Below, piece after piece: positions 41,528 to 51,400 of a stretch of 64,000 nucleotides of DNA. Source of the DNA: Kibdelosporangium sp. MJ126-NF4 (GTDB lineage: Bacteria > Actinomycetota > Actinomycetes > Mycobacteriales > Pseudonocardiaceae); contig NZ_CDME01000010.1 in NCBI RefSeq assembly GCF_000826545.1, forward strand, positions 307,019 through 371,018. The letters are read 5' to 3'. A program made the translations under genes and the position numbers. The notes below the pieces were generated by a model. The model was not told where the DNA came from. It saw only the letters and a list, made by a program, of their open reading frames with translations, and made no database searches. Numbering within the stretch: position 1 is the first letter of the stretch; each line of letters begins with the position of its first letter.

Positions 41528-42754
41528 CTACGTCCGAACGGACTGAGAAGCCCTGATCACGAGTGCCGCGCCGATCTTCTGCAGGTCGGTCGGGTCGGCC
41601 GGGTCCAGACCGGTCAGTGTGACGGCGCGCCGCAGCCGGTAGTCCACGGTGTTGGGGTGCACGTGCAGCTGGGAGGCGGTCTTGCGGCGGTTGAGGCCCA
41701 GTCGCAGGTAGAGCGCCAGGGTGGACAGCACGTCCGGGTGCGCGTCCAACGGGGCGAGCAGCGCGCTCAGCTCGGCCCGCGCCGGGCTGGGCCGGGTCAA
41801 CTGGTACTCCAGCAGGAGATCCGCCAGCTGGTGGAATCCGGGGCCACGGCCGAGCACCTCGGCGAGTTCGAGCACGTCCTGTGCCTGCCGGGCCGCGTCG
41901 GCGACGCCGGACGGCTCCGCCACCACACCGGCGGTCGTGGTCTCCACGCCGGTCGCCTCGCTCAGCGCCTCCGCCAGCGCGGTGCCGTCCACCGGTTCGT
42001 CCGCCGGGACCAGCACCACCCCGCCCGTGGTGTCCAGCAGGGACAGCGCGGACGGACCGAGGAGTTGGGACGCGCGGTAGACCTTGCGCTGTGCGGCCAT
42101 CGCCGCGGCCATGCCGGGCTGTGCCTCGTCCTTGTGCGCGGCCAGGCGTACCCGGAGCACCAGGAACCGCGACGGCAGCGCGAACCCGGCCCGCCCGGCC
42201 GGGGCGTCGAACGGCTCCCCGCGTAGCAAGGCGGAGATGAGCGTGTGCCGCCGCTGCTGTTCGTCGCTCTCGATGCGTCGGCGTTCCTCCAGGTAGGAAG
42301 CGGCGACCGCGGTCATGGCCCGCTGCAGGTAGCCGAGCACGAGTTCGGTGAACGCCAGCACGTCGGCCAGGTCGTCCGACGCGGCCTGCGCGACCATCTC
42401 CCGCCAGACCTCGAGCATGCCGAGGCTGTAGGCGGCCATCACCGCGTCCAGCGGCATGCCCTCGCCCGCGCGGCGCGCCGCCGACGCGGTGATCGGCCCG
42501 ACCAGCACGTCCGTCGGCGGGACCGCCTGGTCCCGCAGCGACTCCGCGAAGACCCGCAGGTTCTCCTCGGTGGCCAGCGAGATGGTGGCGATCAGCTCGG
42601 CGTCCGACAGCCTGCCGTACGCGCTGATCTCCCGGCCGAACTGCGCGACGAGACGCCGCGCGAGGCGGCGTCGTTCGGTGAGAAGCCACTGGTAAAGCAC
42701 CTTGCCACCGATGCTGAGCGGAGGCGAGTTCCGGATGCGACTGTGATCGGTCAC
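41528..42754 (-). CDS. PucR/CdaR-type transcriptional regulator
   Basis: A 408-residue regulator with an N-terminal RsbRD/PucR-associated helical domain (EENLRVFAESLRDQ), a GGDEF-like central region and the C-terminal PucR helix-turn-helix (LYLRLGLNRRKTASQLHVHP, NTVDYRLRRA). It starts at GTG. A 16-base inverted repeat, CTGTGA-TCGG-TCACAG, covers its start codon (42741-42756) and may be an autoregulatory site. It is divergent from the secreted esterase and upstream of the LVIVD-type gene, so both could be targets. Confidence 0.85.
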   Translation of the reverse strand: MTDHSRIRNSPPLSIGGKVLYQWLLTERRRLARRLVAQFGREISAYGRLSDAELIATISLATEENLRVFAESLRDQAVPPTDVLVGPITASAARRAGEGMPLDAVMAAYSLGMLEVWREMVAQAASDDLADVLAFTELVLGYLQRAMTAVAASYLEERRRIESDEQQRRHTLISALLRGEPFDAPAGRAGFALPSRFLVLRVRLAAHKDEAQPGMAAAMAAQRKVYRASQLLGPSALSLLDTTGGVVLVPADEPVDGTALAEALSEATGVETTTAGVVAEPSGVADAARQAQDVLELAEVLGRGPGFHQLADLLLEYQLTRPSPARAELSALLAPLDAHPDVLSTLALYLRLGLNRRKTASQLHVHPNTVDYRLRRAVTLTGLDPADPTDLQKIGAALVIRASQSVRT

Positions 42755-42852
42755 AGAAATGGCATACCACGGTTGGGGTGGTCACCGATGGCAGCGCCCC
42801 CGCCCGCGAGACCAGGATTCAGGCACAGCCACATGACAGAGGGGAGATTGTG

Positions 42853-43842
42853 ATGAGGTTGCGAACAGCGGCAGCGGCACTGCTGATGGCGGCCGGTTTG
42901 TTACCGGTCATGGTCAGCCCGGCATCGGCGGCGGGACGGGACATCAGGGGCTCGTTCGCCAACCAGGCCGGGCTGGTCGAGTACCAGGTGCACCTGCCGC
43001 CCTCGTACCGGCCGGACAGGCCGATGCCGGTGCTGCTGGCGATCCACGGCTGCCGGATGACCGGCTACACCTTCAACTCGATGCAGGACACCAGCCGTTT
43101 CTCGGAGATCGCCGACCGGGAGGGCTTCATCGTCGTCTACCCGACGCAGAGCCCGCTGCGCAACCTGTTGGGCTGCTGGAACTTCCAGAAGCCGGAGAAC
43201 CAGGTACGCGGGCAGGGCGAGCCGTCACTGCTGACCGGGATGGTCAACAAAGTCGTGCACGAGTTCGACGCGGACCGCCGACGCGTGCACGTGATCGGTG
43301 CGTCCTCCGGTGCGGCGATGACCTCGATCCTCGCGGTGACCTACCCGGACATGTTCGCCTCAGCCGCGATCTTCGCAGGCTGCGAATACGCCTGCGACCA
43401 GGTACTGGCTGCGGGACCGGAGAACATCTCGCCCGTGGTGACCGCCCAGAAGGCCTACGCGCAGATGGGCACGCGCGCCCGGCAGGTGCCGGTGAGCGTC
43501 GTCCAGGGCGACGCGGACCCGACCGTCCCACCGATCTTCGCCGCCCGCCTGGTGACTCACTTCGCCGCGCTGGACGACCTCGTCACCGACGGCACCATCG
43601 ACGGCGACGTGGACGACGTACCCGACACGACGGCACGTGTGGTCAACGACGGCGACCGGCCGTACGTGAAGACCACGTACTCGGCACGAGACGGCGGCAC
43701 ACCGCTGATCGAGAAGTACCTCATCGAAGGCCTGGCGCACCGCTGGCCCAAGGGCGGCAAAGCCGACTTCGTCGACCCGCTCGGCCCGGACATCAGCTCG
43801 TTGCTGTGGAAGACCTTCTTCGCCACGCATTCCCTGCCATGA
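42853..43842 (+). CDS. Secreted PHB-depolymerase-type esterase
   Basis: A 329-residue exported alpha/beta hydrolase with a signal peptide ending near residue 26 (SPASA/AG). It has the oxyanion region LLAIHGCRMTGYTFN, the nucleophile elbow GASSGAAM (Ser in GxSxG), an Asp in VQGDADPTVP, and a His candidate near the end (EGLAHRWPKGG). These match the PHB-depolymerase/feruloyl esterase family (LpqC-like). It probably hydrolyses polyesters or acetylated/feruloylated polysaccharides outside the cell. The ATG is preceded by GGGGAG. It is divergent from the PucR-type regulator. Confidence 0.88.
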   Translation: MRLRTAAAALLMAAGLLPVMVSPASAAGRDIRGSFANQAGLVEYQVHLPPSYRPDRPMPVLLAIHGCRMTGYTFNSMQDTSRFSEIADREGFIVVYPTQSPLRNLLGCWNFQKPENQVRGQGEPSLLTGMVNKVVHEFDADRRRVHVIGASSGAAMTSILAVTYPDMFASAAIFAGCEYACDQVLAAGPENISPVVTAQKAYAQMGTRARQVPVSVVQGDADPTVPPIFAARLVTHFAALDDLVTDGTIDGDVDDVPDTTARVVNDGDRPYVKTTYSARDGGTPLIEKYLIEGLAHRWPKGGKADFVDPLGPDISSLLWKTFFATHSLP

Positions 43843-43857
43843 CTAGACTTGGAGTTG

Positions 43858-46557
43858 ATGAAATCCCAGGTCATCGGCCGTGACCACGAGCTCGCGGCGC
43901 TCACGCGGGCACTGGAGCGGCCAGGCGGGACGATCCTGCTGCGTGGACAGGCGGGGATCGGCAAGTCCGCGCTGGCCCAACGCGCGCTTGAACTTGCGGC
44001 GGCCAAGGGGATCACGGTGCTGCGTGGCCAGGCTCATCCGCTGCACGCAGGGCTCGCGTACGCGCCGATCGTCGCGGCTGTCCGGCCGTTGATGGCCGAG
44101 GTGACCGAGGTCGACGGGCTGGAGCACCTCGGCACGCTGCTGGCCGACCCGCGCCTGCCCACCGCGGCGCGGACCGGTGACACGGACCTGGCCCGCACGC
44201 ACATGTTCGAGGCGGTCGCCCGGCTCGTGCAACGGTTCGCGCCCGCGGTGTTGTTCGTTGACGACCTGCACTGGGCCGATCGCGGCACGGTTGAACTGGT
44301 CCACTACCTCGGCCGCGGCACCACAGGTGTGCTGTTGCTCGGCGCGTACCGGCCGGGCGAGGCCAATCCCGCGTTGGACGACCTGGCCGAGACTGTCCGC
44401 CGCGCCGGGACCGAGCTGGAACTGGCTCCGCTGGCCGACGACGACGTGGCCGAGATCGCGCACGCGCTGCTTGGTGCCGCGCCGGAGCCGGTGTTCCTGC
44501 GGGACGTGGCCCGGCGGGCGAAAGGCGTCCCGTTGTTCGTCACCGCGCTCGTCCAGGGCGGATTCCCGGCGGACACGGCCGTGCCGACGATCGTGCGGGA
44601 CGTTGTCCTCGGGCGGCTGCGCCGCCTGGACGACACCGAGCGCGCACTGGTCGAGATCGTCGCGGTCGCCGGTGAGGCCGCCACCGACGGCGTGCTGCGG
44701 TCGTTGTCCCGGTCCCCGCAGGCGCTGCGGGACCTGATCCGCGACGGGCTGATCATCGAACGCCCGGTCGGCCGGGCGATGGCCTACCAGGTGGCGCACC
44801 CGTTGTACGCCGAGGTCGCGTACGCCGAGATGACCATCGGCGAACGGCGGCAGTTGCACGCGACCGTGCTGGCGGCGATCGAGCAGACCTCCCCGGGTGA
44901 CGTGCTGGCTCTCGCGCCGCACTACCGCGAGGCAGGCAGCGTCGCGAATCCGGCGCGAGCGGTGGACGTGATGGCTGAGGCCGGGGAACGGGCATTGGCC
45001 GTGCGGGCGGGCGACGAGGCGATCCGCTACTTCGAGGCCGCCATGGACCTGGCCGAGCCGGAGCGGGCAGCGGACCTGCTGGACGGGATCGGCCGTGCCC
45101 ACGTGAGTCTCGGTGAGTTGGACGACGCGAAAGCCGCGTGGTCACGCGGCATGCGGATGGCCGAGCGGCACGACCTGGTGAAGCCGCTGGCGTTGTTCCG
45201 GTTCCGGCTGGCGGTGCTCAACTCCGAACGTAGGGATGGGCCCGCGGTCGACGACAGTCTCGCCGGGGTGGCGGGCGTCAGTCTGGAATCGGCCGAGGTG
45301 GCGATCCAGAAGTTCGTCTACACCATGCGTTACGGCACGCTCGACGACGCCAAGGAACTCAGCGTCGCGTTGGTCGAGACGACCGGCGTGGCCCACCCCG
45401 CCGCCTCCCGCGCGGTCGCGCACTTCGGCCAGGCCATCCTCGATGCGGTGGACCACCGGTTCACTGCCGCGATGGACCAGGCCGAGGCGGCCGTCGACGC
45501 GGCACGCGACAGCGAGATCGAGTCGCCGTTCTACCTCCAGTACTTCCTGTTGTACGCCAGCATCTTGCGGATGCTCGACGGCAACATCGCCGGTGCGGTC
45601 GACAGCGCACGGGAGGCAGTCGAGGTGGGCGCGCTCGTGGAACTGCCGTCGCTGGTGTGTTTCGAGCACTACGTGCTGGCATCGGCCCAGTACCTCGCCG
45701 GTGACTTCGACGACGCGCTCGCCGAGATCGAGACCGGCATCGCTGTCGCCAGGAAGTCCGGCGTGTCTCGGTCGCTGGCTCGTGCCCTGGCGATGCGCGC
45801 GTTCCTGCTCGCCGAACGGGGTCGGCTCAGCGATGCCGCCGCGGCGCTGGCGGACGCGCGACAGGCGTGTGGCCAACCGGACCAGTCGCTGGTCGATGTG
45901 CTCGCCCTTGCCGCGACCGCGATCGCGCTGTACCTCGACCAACCGCCCCCACCGTTCTCGTTCGACGCGTCCAGGACCTACAGCGACGTGTCCGCGGCTG
46001 TCCTGCGTGGCATGGTCGCGGGCCTGGCCGGGCTGAACATCGGCGACACCGGTCCTGCGCACGCCCAGGCGGTCGCTGTGCGCGCGCTGAAGGAAGAACC
46101 GGCGCTGATGACCGCGTTGGCGAACCGGGTCGCGGGCCTGTGCACCGGCGACGGGCCACTGCTGGCCGACGCCGCGGACCGGTTCGCCGCCATGGGCGCC
46201 AAGGTCATGGCGGCCCAGACCAGGCTGGAGTACTCGGAGCTCACCGCATCGGCCGAGAACCTGCCGGAGATCATCGACGTGCTGACCAGAGCGGGAGCGG
46301 CACACTGGGCCGACCGCGCCCGCCAGCACGCCCGGACTCTGGGTGTGCGAGTACGACCGGCGCGCAGTTCGGGCGTGCTGACCAAGCGGGAGACCGACGT
46401 GGTGCGGCTGCTCGGCGACGGACTGTCCAACGCGGACATCGCGGCGCGGTTGTTCCTCAGTGGACGAACAGTGGAAACCCATCTGCGCAACAGTTACGCC
46501 AAGCTGGGCCTGGGAACGCGGCTCGCCCTCGCCCGCTGGGCGACCGAGAACCTCTAG
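43858..46557 (+). CDS. LuxR-family LAL regulator
   Basis: An 899-residue large ATP-binding LuxR (LAL) regulator: N-terminal AAA domain with Walker A RGQAGIGKSA and Walker B VLFVDDLHWAD, a long TPR-like helical middle, and a C-terminal LuxR helix-turn-helix (LTKRETDVVRLLGDGLSNAD, TVETHLRN). LAL proteins activate secondary-metabolite or sugar-use genes in response to ligand and ATP. The ATG at 43858 is eight bases after a TAGACT -10-like hexamer, suggesting a leaderless transcript; a TTG at 43849 is the alternative. It starts only 15 bases after the esterase stop. Confidence 0.88.
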   Translation: MKSQVIGRDHELAALTRALERPGGTILLRGQAGIGKSALAQRALELAAAKGITVLRGQAHPLHAGLAYAPIVAAVRPLMAEVTEVDGLEHLGTLLADPRLPTAARTGDTDLARTHMFEAVARLVQRFAPAVLFVDDLHWADRGTVELVHYLGRGTTGVLLLGAYRPGEANPALDDLAETVRRAGTELELAPLADDDVAEIAHALLGAAPEPVFLRDVARRAKGVPLFVTALVQGGFPADTAVPTIVRDVVLGRLRRLDDTERALVEIVAVAGEAATDGVLRSLSRSPQALRDLIRDGLIIERPVGRAMAYQVAHPLYAEVAYAEMTIGERRQLHATVLAAIEQTSPGDVLALAPHYREAGSVANPARAVDVMAEAGERALAVRAGDEAIRYFEAAMDLAEPERAADLLDGIGRAHVSLGELDDAKAAWSRGMRMAERHDLVKPLALFRFRLAVLNSERRDGPAVDDSLAGVAGVSLESAEVAIQKFVYTMRYGTLDDAKELSVALVETTGVAHPAASRAVAHFGQAILDAVDHRFTAAMDQAEAAVDAARDSEIESPFYLQYFLLYASILRMLDGNIAGAVDSAREAVEVGALVELPSLVCFEHYVLASAQYLAGDFDDALAEIETGIAVARKSGVSRSLARALAMRAFLLAERGRLSDAAAALADARQACGQPDQSLVDVLALAATAIALYLDQPPPPFSFDASRTYSDVSAAVLRGMVAGLAGLNIGDTGPAHAQAVAVRALKEEPALMTALANRVAGLCTGDGPLLADAADRFAAMGAKVMAAQTRLEYSELTASAENLPEIIDVLTRAGAAHWADRARQHARTLGVRVRPARSSGVLTKRETDVVRLLGDGLSNADIAARLFLSGRTVETHLRNSYAKLGLGTRLALARWATENL

Positions 46558-46646
46558 ACCCGGTCGAGGACGGTACCGGCCATCTCCAGTGCGTGGTCGA
46601 TGCTCTTGGCGGCGAACGTCGTGTCCACCATCATGTGCTCGATTCC
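46554..46646 (-). pseudogene. C-terminal remnant of an LLM (luciferase-like) F420/FMN oxidoreductase
   Basis: About 30 codons in good minus-strand codon bias encode a tail GIEHMMVDTTFAAKSIDHAL... VLDRV ending in TAG. This resembles the C-termini of luciferase-like monooxygenases. No upstream continuation exists on this strand: the region further up is the ABC ATPase gene. The stop shares CTAG with the LuxR gene stop. It is probably a deletion remnant left where the DrrAB-like cassette begins. Confidence 0.4.
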
Positions 46647-46767
46647 GGACGCCGTTCCACCGGTTGCCGAGGAAGTCGAACGCGCGGGTCCGAGGTGAAA
46701 CCGCCATGAAACCGCGGCAAATCCCGTCGCGGGGAGTCTCGTCGGTGTGACGACGAGAGGAGGGGCG

Positions 46768-47697
46768 ATGATCGCGGCTGCTGGGCTACGGAAGTCGTTC
46801 GGTGGGAAGGTAGTGCTCGACGGGGTCGATCTTGACATCGCCGAGGGGACGATTTTCTCGATGCTCGGCCCGAACGGGGCAGGCAAGACGACGACCGTGC
46901 GCATTCTGTCCACTTTGATCCGCCCGGACGCGGGGACGGTGCGCGTCGCCGGACACGACCTGGCAGGCGAGCCGGACGCGGTGCGTGCCGCGATCGGCGT
47001 GACCGGTCAGTTCTCGGCGGTGGACAACCTGCTGACCGGTCGGGAGAACCTGGCCATGATGGCCGGGCTGCTGCGGCTGGAGCGGGGCGGCCGGGCACAG
47101 CGGGTTGCCGGTCTGCTGGACCGGTTCGACCTGGCCGAGGCCGCAGACAAACCGGTGGGCACGTACTCCGGTGGGATGCGGCGGCGGCTCGACCTGGCGA
47201 TGACACTGGTCGGCAGGCCACGGGTGATCTTCCTGGACGAGCCGACCACCGGGCTCGACCCGCGCAGCCGACGGGCGATGTGGGACTCCATCCGCGCGCT
47301 CGCCGACGCGGGCGTGACGATCTTCCTGACCACCCAGTACCTGGAGGAGGCCGATCGGCTTGCCGATCGGATCGTGGTGCTCGACCAGGGCAAACTGGTC
47401 GCGGACGGCACCGCGGCGGAGCTCAAGCGCCGCGTGCCCGGCGGACACATCCGGCTCCGGTTCGCCGACAGCACGCACCTGCGGGCCGCGCAGCCGGTGC
47501 TCGGTGTGGCGCGGGCGGACGAGGAAGCGCTGGCTCTTGATGTGCCAGGAGACAGTGATGTCCGGTCGTTGCGAGCGTTGCTTGACCGGCTCGACGCGGC
47601 CGCGATCGAGATCGAGAGCCTGTCGGTGCACACCCCGGACCTCGACGACGTGTTCCTGGCGCTGACCGGCCGCCAGGCCGAGGAGGTGGCCCGATGA
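46768..47697 (+). CDS. DrrA-like antibiotic ABC exporter ATPase
   Basis: A 309-residue ATPase of the DrrA/daunorubicin-resistance type: Walker A GPNGAGKTT (~residue 38), signature YSGGMRRR (~138), Walker B VIFLDEPTTGLD (~160), and the C-terminal extension ending HTPDLDDVFLALTG, which is characteristic of the DrrA class. The ATG at 46768 follows GAGGAGGGG; a GTG at 46747 is in frame but has that ribosome site inside the coding part. It pairs with the ABC-2 permease next to it, whose ATG overlaps this stop. A DnrJ-like sugar gene is found 14 kb downstream. Confidence 0.9.
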   Translation: MIAAAGLRKSFGGKVVLDGVDLDIAEGTIFSMLGPNGAGKTTTVRILSTLIRPDAGTVRVAGHDLAGEPDAVRAAIGVTGQFSAVDNLLTGRENLAMMAGLLRLERGGRAQRVAGLLDRFDLAEAADKPVGTYSGGMRRRLDLAMTLVGRPRVIFLDEPTTGLDPRSRRAMWDSIRALADAGVTIFLTTQYLEEADRLADRIVVLDQGKLVADGTAAELKRRVPGGHIRLRFADSTHLRAAQPVLGVARADEEALALDVPGDSDVRSLRALLDRLDAAAIEIESLSVHTPDLDDVFLALTGRQAEEVAR

Positions 47698-48452
47698 GCT
47701 CGCACGCCTTGAACGACTCGGCGATCATGCTGGGCCGCAACCTGCGCCACACGCTGCGCAATCCAGCGACACTGTTCGGCGCGCTGCTGGTGCCGATCAT
47801 CCTGATCCTGGTGTTCGTGTACATCCTCGGCGGGGCGTTCAGCGCCGGCGGCGAGTACATCGACTACATCGCGCCCGGCGGCATCGTCCTCACGATGGGC
47901 TACGGCGTCGCGTCGACCGCGATCGGGGTCGCCAACGACATGGTCGACGGCATCATCGCGAGGTTTCGCACCATGGCCATCAGCCGGACCGCCGTGCTGA
48001 CCGGGCACGTGGTGGGCAGCGTGATCCGGACCGTGGTCTGCGTCGCGCTGGTCGTCGGTGTGCTGCTGCTGATGGGGTTCCGCCCGAACGCGGGCTTCGC
48101 CGACTGGCTCGGCGTCGCCGGAATGGTTGTCCTGATGGCGTTCGCCATCAGCTGGCTGACTGTCGCGTTCGGACTGGCTGCCAAGACGGCCGAAGGGGCG
48201 AGTTTCGCGACCTTCCCGCTGGTGTTCCTGCCGTTCGTCAGCAGTGCCTTCGCGCCGACCGGCACGATGCCGTCCGGGGTTCGCTGGTTCACTGACAACC
48301 AGCCGTTCACGCCGATCATCGAGACGCTGCGGGGCCTGATGATCGGCACGCCGATCGGCAACAGCGGGATCATCGCGGTCGTCTGGTGTGTGGCGATGGC
48401 GCTCGGCGGCTACTTCTGGGCGCGGGCGCTGTTCAAGCGTGATCCCGCGTAG
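47694..48452 (+). CDS. DrrB-like ABC-2 permease
   Basis: A 252-residue ABC-2 type membrane protein with six predicted helices and the DrrB-like pattern RNPATLFGALLVPIILILVF, IARFRTMAISRTAVLTGHVV and NQPFTPIIETLRGLM. It forms the export channel for the DrrA-like ATPase and would confer resistance to a hydrophobic antibiotic. ATGA overlap upstream. Its last 20 bases overlap the end of the convergent AfsR-type gene, so transcripts collide here and no terminator is visible. Confidence 0.88.
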   Translation: MSSHALNDSAIMLGRNLRHTLRNPATLFGALLVPIILILVFVYILGGAFSAGGEYIDYIAPGGIVLTMGYGVASTAIGVANDMVDGIIARFRTMAISRTAVLTGHVVGSVIRTVVCVALVVGVLLLMGFRPNAGFADWLGVAGMVVLMAFAISWLTVAFGLAAKTAEGASFATFPLVFLPFVSSAFAPTGTMPSGVRWFTDNQPFTPIIETLRGLMIGTPIGNSGIIAVVWCVAMALGGYFWARALFKRDPA

Positions 48453-51400
48453 CCAGTCGGGTCTGCAAGGCCGCCAGGGCGGCGGCCAGCAGGCTGTCTG
48501 AGTCGAGAGCGGCGTACGTCGACCGAGCGTCGGCGTACGCCGCTTTGTCCGCTTGCTCGGCCATGTCCCTGGCCGACGCCGGGGACATCGTCGGCTGGTA
48601 GCCCCGGGAGAACCGGAAGCGCTCGGCCAACGCGACCATCCCGGCTCCCGGACGGCCGTCCGCGATGTCCGCGGCCGCGATGGCCAGCAGCATGGACCCG
48701 TACACCGGGAAGTTCAGTGTGGACGGACGGGTGGTCAGGATGTCCGTCAAAGTGGCCGGGAGCGCGGTGGCGATGTCCCGCACGACGTCAAGACGACCGT
48801 AGCGGGCGTGCGCGACGACGGTGACGGACTGCGCCTCCAACAGCCACCACTCCTGCAGTGACCGGTCGATGCCGAGCACCGGGTCCTCGGCGGGCATGAG
48901 CCGGTCGGCCACCCACCGCCACGTGCGCAGCCCGGCTTCGGTCTGGCCACGGCCCAACATGACCTCGGCCCGCAGACCCAGCCCGATCGCGTCGTCGCCG
49001 GGCACCGCCGCGTCCTCCGCCCAGCGCTCTGCCTGGTCGAGGTCGCCTGCCTGCAGGTTGGCCATACTCAGCGACCACCGGACGCGCACCATGCTCGAAG
49101 GCGCACCGAGTTCGGACATGATCGGCAGCGGAAAGGCCAGATGTCTACGCGCCCGATCACCCTGATCGGTTTCCAGACACAGTTCACCGATCCGTGCGTG
49201 TGCGAAGACCCGTACGAGCGGGCCGCCCAGCGTTGTGGCCGCCGCCAGCATCCGTTCGGCCGCGGCCAACGCGCCCGCGAGGTCGCTGTCGTGCTGGCGC
49301 TGGAAGCTTTCGACCGCGCTCGCCATCCACGTGAGAAGCGGCGCTTGATCGTCGTATGTGGACAGTGGTGTCGGCGCGAGCAACATCGTGTGGGCGGCGC
49401 GCATCACGGTGTCCGGGGCGCCGAGTGGCAGGCGCCGGAGGACGGCAAGTGACCGCGTCGCGCGCGGGCCTTGCATGAAAAACGTGTTGACTGTGGCCAG
49501 GACCGCGGCCGTGCGTGTGACCTCCACGTGCTCCGGTTCGGGCCGCACACGCGACAACAGCTGCTCGGTCTGTTCGGTCAGCCAGGTCGAGCGGGCGAAG
49601 TTCGACTCGACGAGCCACAGGCATCCGAGTACGGCCCCGATCGCCGTGACAGCAAGGCCGTCCGCGCGATCAAGCCCGTGCCGCAGCGCGAGCAGGAGAT
49701 TGTCCTGTTCGGCGCGGATCCGCCTGGCAACAGGGACAAGGTCCTCGCCGAACAGGGAATCGTGGTGTGTCACACCGAAATCACGAGCCCACGCGACGAA
49801 CTGCCTGCCGACCTCCTCGGTCTCGGCGGCGTCCCGCTGGGCGGCGCTGAACTCGCGGACGGTCTCCAGCATGTGCAGCCGCGCCCCGGCCGGGGTGTCG
49901 GCCACCTTGAGCAGGGACTGGTCGGTCAACTGGGTGAGGACCTCCCACGCGTCGCCGGTGCCGAGCACATGCGCGGCCGCCTCGGCGGTGAACCCGTCGG
50001 GGAACACCGACAGCGTGCGCATCGCGGCCTGGCCGCTCGCGTCGAGCAGGGTCCAGCTCCAGTCGATCACGGCCCACAGCGCGCGGTGCCGTTCCGGCGC
50101 GTCCCGTGGGCCGCCGCGTAGCAGGCCGAACCGGTCCGTCAGGCGCGCGGCGATGTCCGGCACGGACATGACCCGTACCCGGGCCGCGGCCAGTTCGATG
50201 GCCAGTGGCAGGCCCTCCAGCTCTCGGCAGACCCGCTGCACGGCGTCGACGTCCAGTGCGACGGTCGGCCGGGATGCCTTCGCCCGGTGGTTGAACAGCT
50301 CGACGCTGGCCGGGAGGCTCAGCTCGGGCAACAGGTACACCGACTCCGACGACAGGCCGAGCGGGGCGCGGCTGGTGGTGAGGATCCGCAGGTCGCTGGT
50401 CATCGATACCAGGCTGTGCACGAGGTCGGCGACGCCCCGCACGACGTGCTCGCAGTTGTCCAGCACCAGCAGCGCGGGACCGTGGCTCAGCGCGCCGACG
50501 ATCCCGGCGAGCAGGTCCGGCGGGGGAGCGGACATGCCGAGCGGGGACAGGTGGATGTCGCCGACACCGAGCGCCGACGCCACAGCACCGGCCACGGCGT
50601 CGTCGGAGGTGATACCGGCCAGGGCGACGAGGTGGACGGCGTGCTGTTCGGCCTGGCGGCTGACGGTGTGCGCCAGGCGTGTCTTGCCCAGGCCACCCGG
50701 ACCGACGATCGAGGTGACGCGCGACGAGCGCATCATCCGGTTCACCGCGACGATGTCGTCGTCGCGGCCGAGCAGGGCGTTCGGCTCGTGTGGCACGCCG
50801 GACCGGACAACAGGCGCGGACCCGTTCAGCAGCTGCAGGTGCATCTCCTGTAGCGCGTGGCCGGGATCCGTGCCCAGCTCGTCGCGCAACGACCGCCGGT
50901 AGGTGTCGTACCGCGTCAGCGCCACGGACGCTCCCGCCGTCGACGCCTCGCAGCGCAACAGCTCCAGGAGCACCTCTTCGTCCTGTGGCCGGTCGCGGAA
51001 CACCTCGGCGAGCAGGCCGACGGCGGCGGCGTGGTCGCCCAGCCGCGACAACGCCAGCGCACGGGTGCGCACCAGCGACCGGTAGGTGATCATTCGCTCG
51101 GCACGCAGCACGGACAGCGGATCAGCCGGTTCGTGTTCGCCCGGCTCCGCGTCCGTCCAGTGCGCGAGGCCTGTCTCCGCGGTGTCGAACGCGGCCGCAG
51201 TGTCCCCGTCACGCAGCAGTTGCGCACTTGCCGACCCGGCCAGCAGGACAGCGGACGCGTCCACCTGGCTCTCGGTCAGCGCCAGGCGATAACCGTTGGC
51301 CGTGCTGGAGATCAGGCCGGAACCGAGCTGCGAACGGGTACGGGAGACCAGGATCTGCAGCGCCTTCGCCGCGTTCGCGGGCTGCTCGTCCCACCAGAGC

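Noticed and set aside
42741..42756. CRP-like palindrome CTGTGA-TCGG-TCACAG at the PucR-type start
   Set aside because: CRP needs a six-base spacer between TGTGA and TCACA; here it is four. Kept only as a possible autoregulatory repeat in the gene entry.
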